A DNA stretch of 6,985 nucleotides. Origin: Planctomycetaceae bacterium (lineage in GTDB: Bacteria; Planctomycetota; Planctomycetia; Pirellulales; JAEUIK01). The notes under the pieces were generated by a model, which had not been told where the DNA came from, ran no database searches, and worked only from the letters and a program-made list of their open reading frames with translations. How positions within the stretch are numbered: position 1 is the stretch's first letter; each line of letters begins with the position of its first letter. The stretch is taken from positions 1 to 6,985 of the forward strand of contig WGDQ01000779.1 of NCBI GenBank assembly GCA_015493185.1. The letters are read 5' to 3'. Shown in pieces: positions 5,600 to 6,985 of this stretch. The position numbers and the translations under genes are program-made.

Positions 5600-6877
5600 A
5601 TGGCAGCCAATCCGCCCGACTTCCCGCTCTCTGGCGACTCGAAGGCCCGTTTTGCGGAGAAGCCGTCGAAAAAATCTTCCGGAGATGAGCTGGCCCGGCG
5701 TTTGGCCTTTCTACAGCTTGGGCCCGACGACGCCGAGCGACTCAGGCAACTGGGGCCACTGACCGAGCCGCAGATCGACGAGTTCGTTGATGGCTTTTAC
5801 GGCCATTTGTTTCAGTTCGCCGAAACGGCTCGACATCTTCGCGATCCAGACTTGGTGAAGAATTTGAAGGAGTCGCAGAAAGCGCACTTCCGCTCACTGT
5901 TGCGGGCCCAGTGGGATGAGAACTTTCTTCATCAGCGACGGCGCGTGGGTTGGGCACATGCCGAGGCGGGCGTGGAGCCCGAGCACTTTTTGGGCAGCTA
6001 CAATCTTTATTCGCAGTTCTTTTTCCGACGCTTGATGAGCGACGACGACCTGCCAGAGCGGTCGCATCTCGAAGGGTTATTGTCTTTGCTGAAAGCCGTT
6101 TTTCTGGATGTGGGGCTGACGCTCGACGCCTACTTTGCCGAGTCGACCAGTCAGCTCCAGCGTGCGTTGGAAATGCTTTGGGAGGCCAACCTGGAACTGC
6201 GACAATTTGCCCAGTTGGCATCGCACGACCTGAAAACGCCGCTGGCTACGGTGGCTAATCTGTGCGACGAGGCCGTTGATGAATTCGGCGAGCAAATGCC
6301 GGAGGAGGCGCGACAACTCATCGAGTCGGCCGCGAAACAAGCGTTTCGGTTGAGTCGGCTGATCGATGAACTTTTGGCCTCGGCTCTCATGCCCGAGTCG
6401 ACCGAGGCCAACGAAGTGGTGGCTTCCGATGAAGTCATCCACGAGGCGATCGGCCGGCTACAGCCGGTTTTTGCCCGTTGCGGCATCGAGGTGGAAGTGG
6501 CCCCCGATTTGCCAAAGGTTTGGGGCAATCGGGTCCGGTTGCGCGAGGCGTTTTACAATCTGTTGTCCAATGCTGCCAAGTTTATCGACAGTCGACCGGG
6601 CCGTATCGAGATCAGCTACACGATTGGCGACAACTGCTGCACGTTTTGCGTAGCCGACAACGGGCCGGGCATTCCCACCGAGGAGCTCGAGCGCATCTTC
6701 GCGCCGTTTCGCCGCCTATCGACACGCTCGGAGCGGCCGGGAACCGGGTTGGGGCTTTATTTCACCCGCAACCTGATCGAGCGGCAGGGCGGCCGCGTTT
6801 GGGCCGAATCAGAACCAGGGAAAGGCAGCCGTTTCTATGTAAAGCTGAAGCAACGGCCCGAGCCCCCGCGACGATGA
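5600..6877 (+). CDS. soluble globin-coupled sensor histidine kinase
   Basis: This is a 425-aa cytoplasmic two-component kinase with no membrane segment. Residues about 30-180 form a protoglobin/globin-coupled sensor domain. FYGHL at 66-70 supplies the B-helix Tyr67, and VGWAHAEAGVEPEHFLGSY at 116-134 supplies the proximal heme ligand His120. The Tyr-to-His spacing of 53 equals that of HemAT from B. subtilis (Tyr70, His123). A short helical linker (about 183-205) leads to the HisKA domain with phosphoacceptor His209 in SHDLKTPL. The HATPase domain has the N box EAFYNLLSNAAKFI (Asn320, Asn324), G1 box DNGPGIP (353-359), F box IFAPFRRL and G2 box GTGLGLYF. By analogy with AfGcHK of Anaeromyxobacter, O2 binding to ferrous heme may switch autophosphorylation. 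There is no receiver domain in the protein or in a neighbouring gene, so it is an orphan kinase here. Globin and kinase calls are both strong; the gas ligand is inferred. Confidence 0.93.
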   Translation: MAANPPDFPLSGDSKARFAEKPSKKSSGDELARRLAFLQLGPDDAERLRQLGPLTEPQIDEFVDGFYGHLFQFAETARHLRDPDLVKNLKESQKAHFRSLLRAQWDENFLHQRRRVGWAHAEAGVEPEHFLGSYNLYSQFFFRRLMSDDDLPERSHLEGLLSLLKAVFLDVGLTLDAYFAESTSQLQRALEMLWEANLELRQFAQLASHDLKTPLATVANLCDEAVDEFGEQMPEEARQLIESAAKQAFRLSRLIDELLASALMPESTEANEVVASDEVIHEAIGRLQPVFARCGIEVEVAPDLPKVWGNRVRLREAFYNLLSNAAKFIDSRPGRIEISYTIGDNCCTFCVADNGPGIPTEELERIFAPFRRLSTRSERPGTGLGLYFTRNLIERQGGRVWAESEPGKGSRFYVKLKQRPEPPRR

Positions 6878-6897
6878 AGAAAACGACGTAATGAGAG

Positions 6898-6985
6898 GGC
6901 CCGACGTGGTCTGACAACGATTCGCGCACGACTGCTGCCGATGTGCAGCAGTCGTGCGCGAATCGTTGTCAGACCACGTCGGGCC
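6898..6985. repeat. perfect 41-bp inverted repeat with 6-nt loop at the window end
   Basis: The left arm 6898-6938 is exactly the reverse complement of the right arm 6945-6985, with the 6-nt spacer CGATGT at 6939-6944. All 41 positions pair. The left arm starts 20 nt after the kinase stop codon, where a terminator could sit, but no T-run is visible and the stem is far longer than usual intrinsic terminators. The right arm ends at the final base, so the repeat may extend further. It could be a strong hairpin or intergenic palindromic element, or a fold-back joined at a contig end during library preparation or assembly. Confidence 0.9.

Noticed and set aside
6873..6890. Tiny ORF overlapping the kinase stop codon (ATGA overlap)
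   Set aside because: It ends after five codons at TAA, so it is not a gene start of a downstream partner within this window.

Overview
The window looks like chromosomal DNA of a GC-rich Gram-negative-type bacterium. I favour a planctomycete of the Pirellulales because of the gene repertoire (GAF-type sigma-54 activator, divergent FabI, small leaderless BON protein, soluble globin-coupled kinase) and the roomy intergenic spaces. This is inference; there is no rRNA or other taxonomic marker here. I found no tRNA, rRNA, CRISPR array, transposase, integrase or phage gene.

Layout. Positions 1-72 are noncoding. A large minus-strand gene (73-2049) encodes a GAF-AAA+-Fis sigma-54 activator. After a gap of about 800 bp comes a plus-strand pair: fabI (2864-3682, enoyl-ACP reductase) and, 9 nt later, a MutT-type Nudix hydrolase (3692-4102). 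A 339-bp gap follows, between convergent genes, then a small minus-strand BON-domain gene (4442-4702). A gap of about 900 bp has no recognisable gene but several possible RNA structures. It leads into a plus-strand gene for a soluble globin-coupled histidine kinase (5600-6877). Twenty nt after its stop begins a perfect 41-bp inverted repeat with a 6-nt loop, whose right arm ends exactly at the last base of the window.

How the genes relate. fabI and mutT probably form one transcription unit (fatty-acid elongation plus nucleotide-pool sanitation). The other genes appear to stand alone. The kinase should sense O2 or another gas through a heme held by His120 and signal through phospho-His209. No response regulator is present in the window. 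The sigma-54 activator has GAF domains and no receiver domain, so it is unlikely to be the kinase's partner. No convincing -24/-12 promoter was found, so the activator's targets lie outside the window or are not recognisable.

The items most worth a second look are the terminal 41-bp palindrome (real hairpin or assembly fold-back), the globin-coupled kinase, and the natural GAFTDA variant in the sigma-54 activator. I see no multi-gene system here that I would call new.
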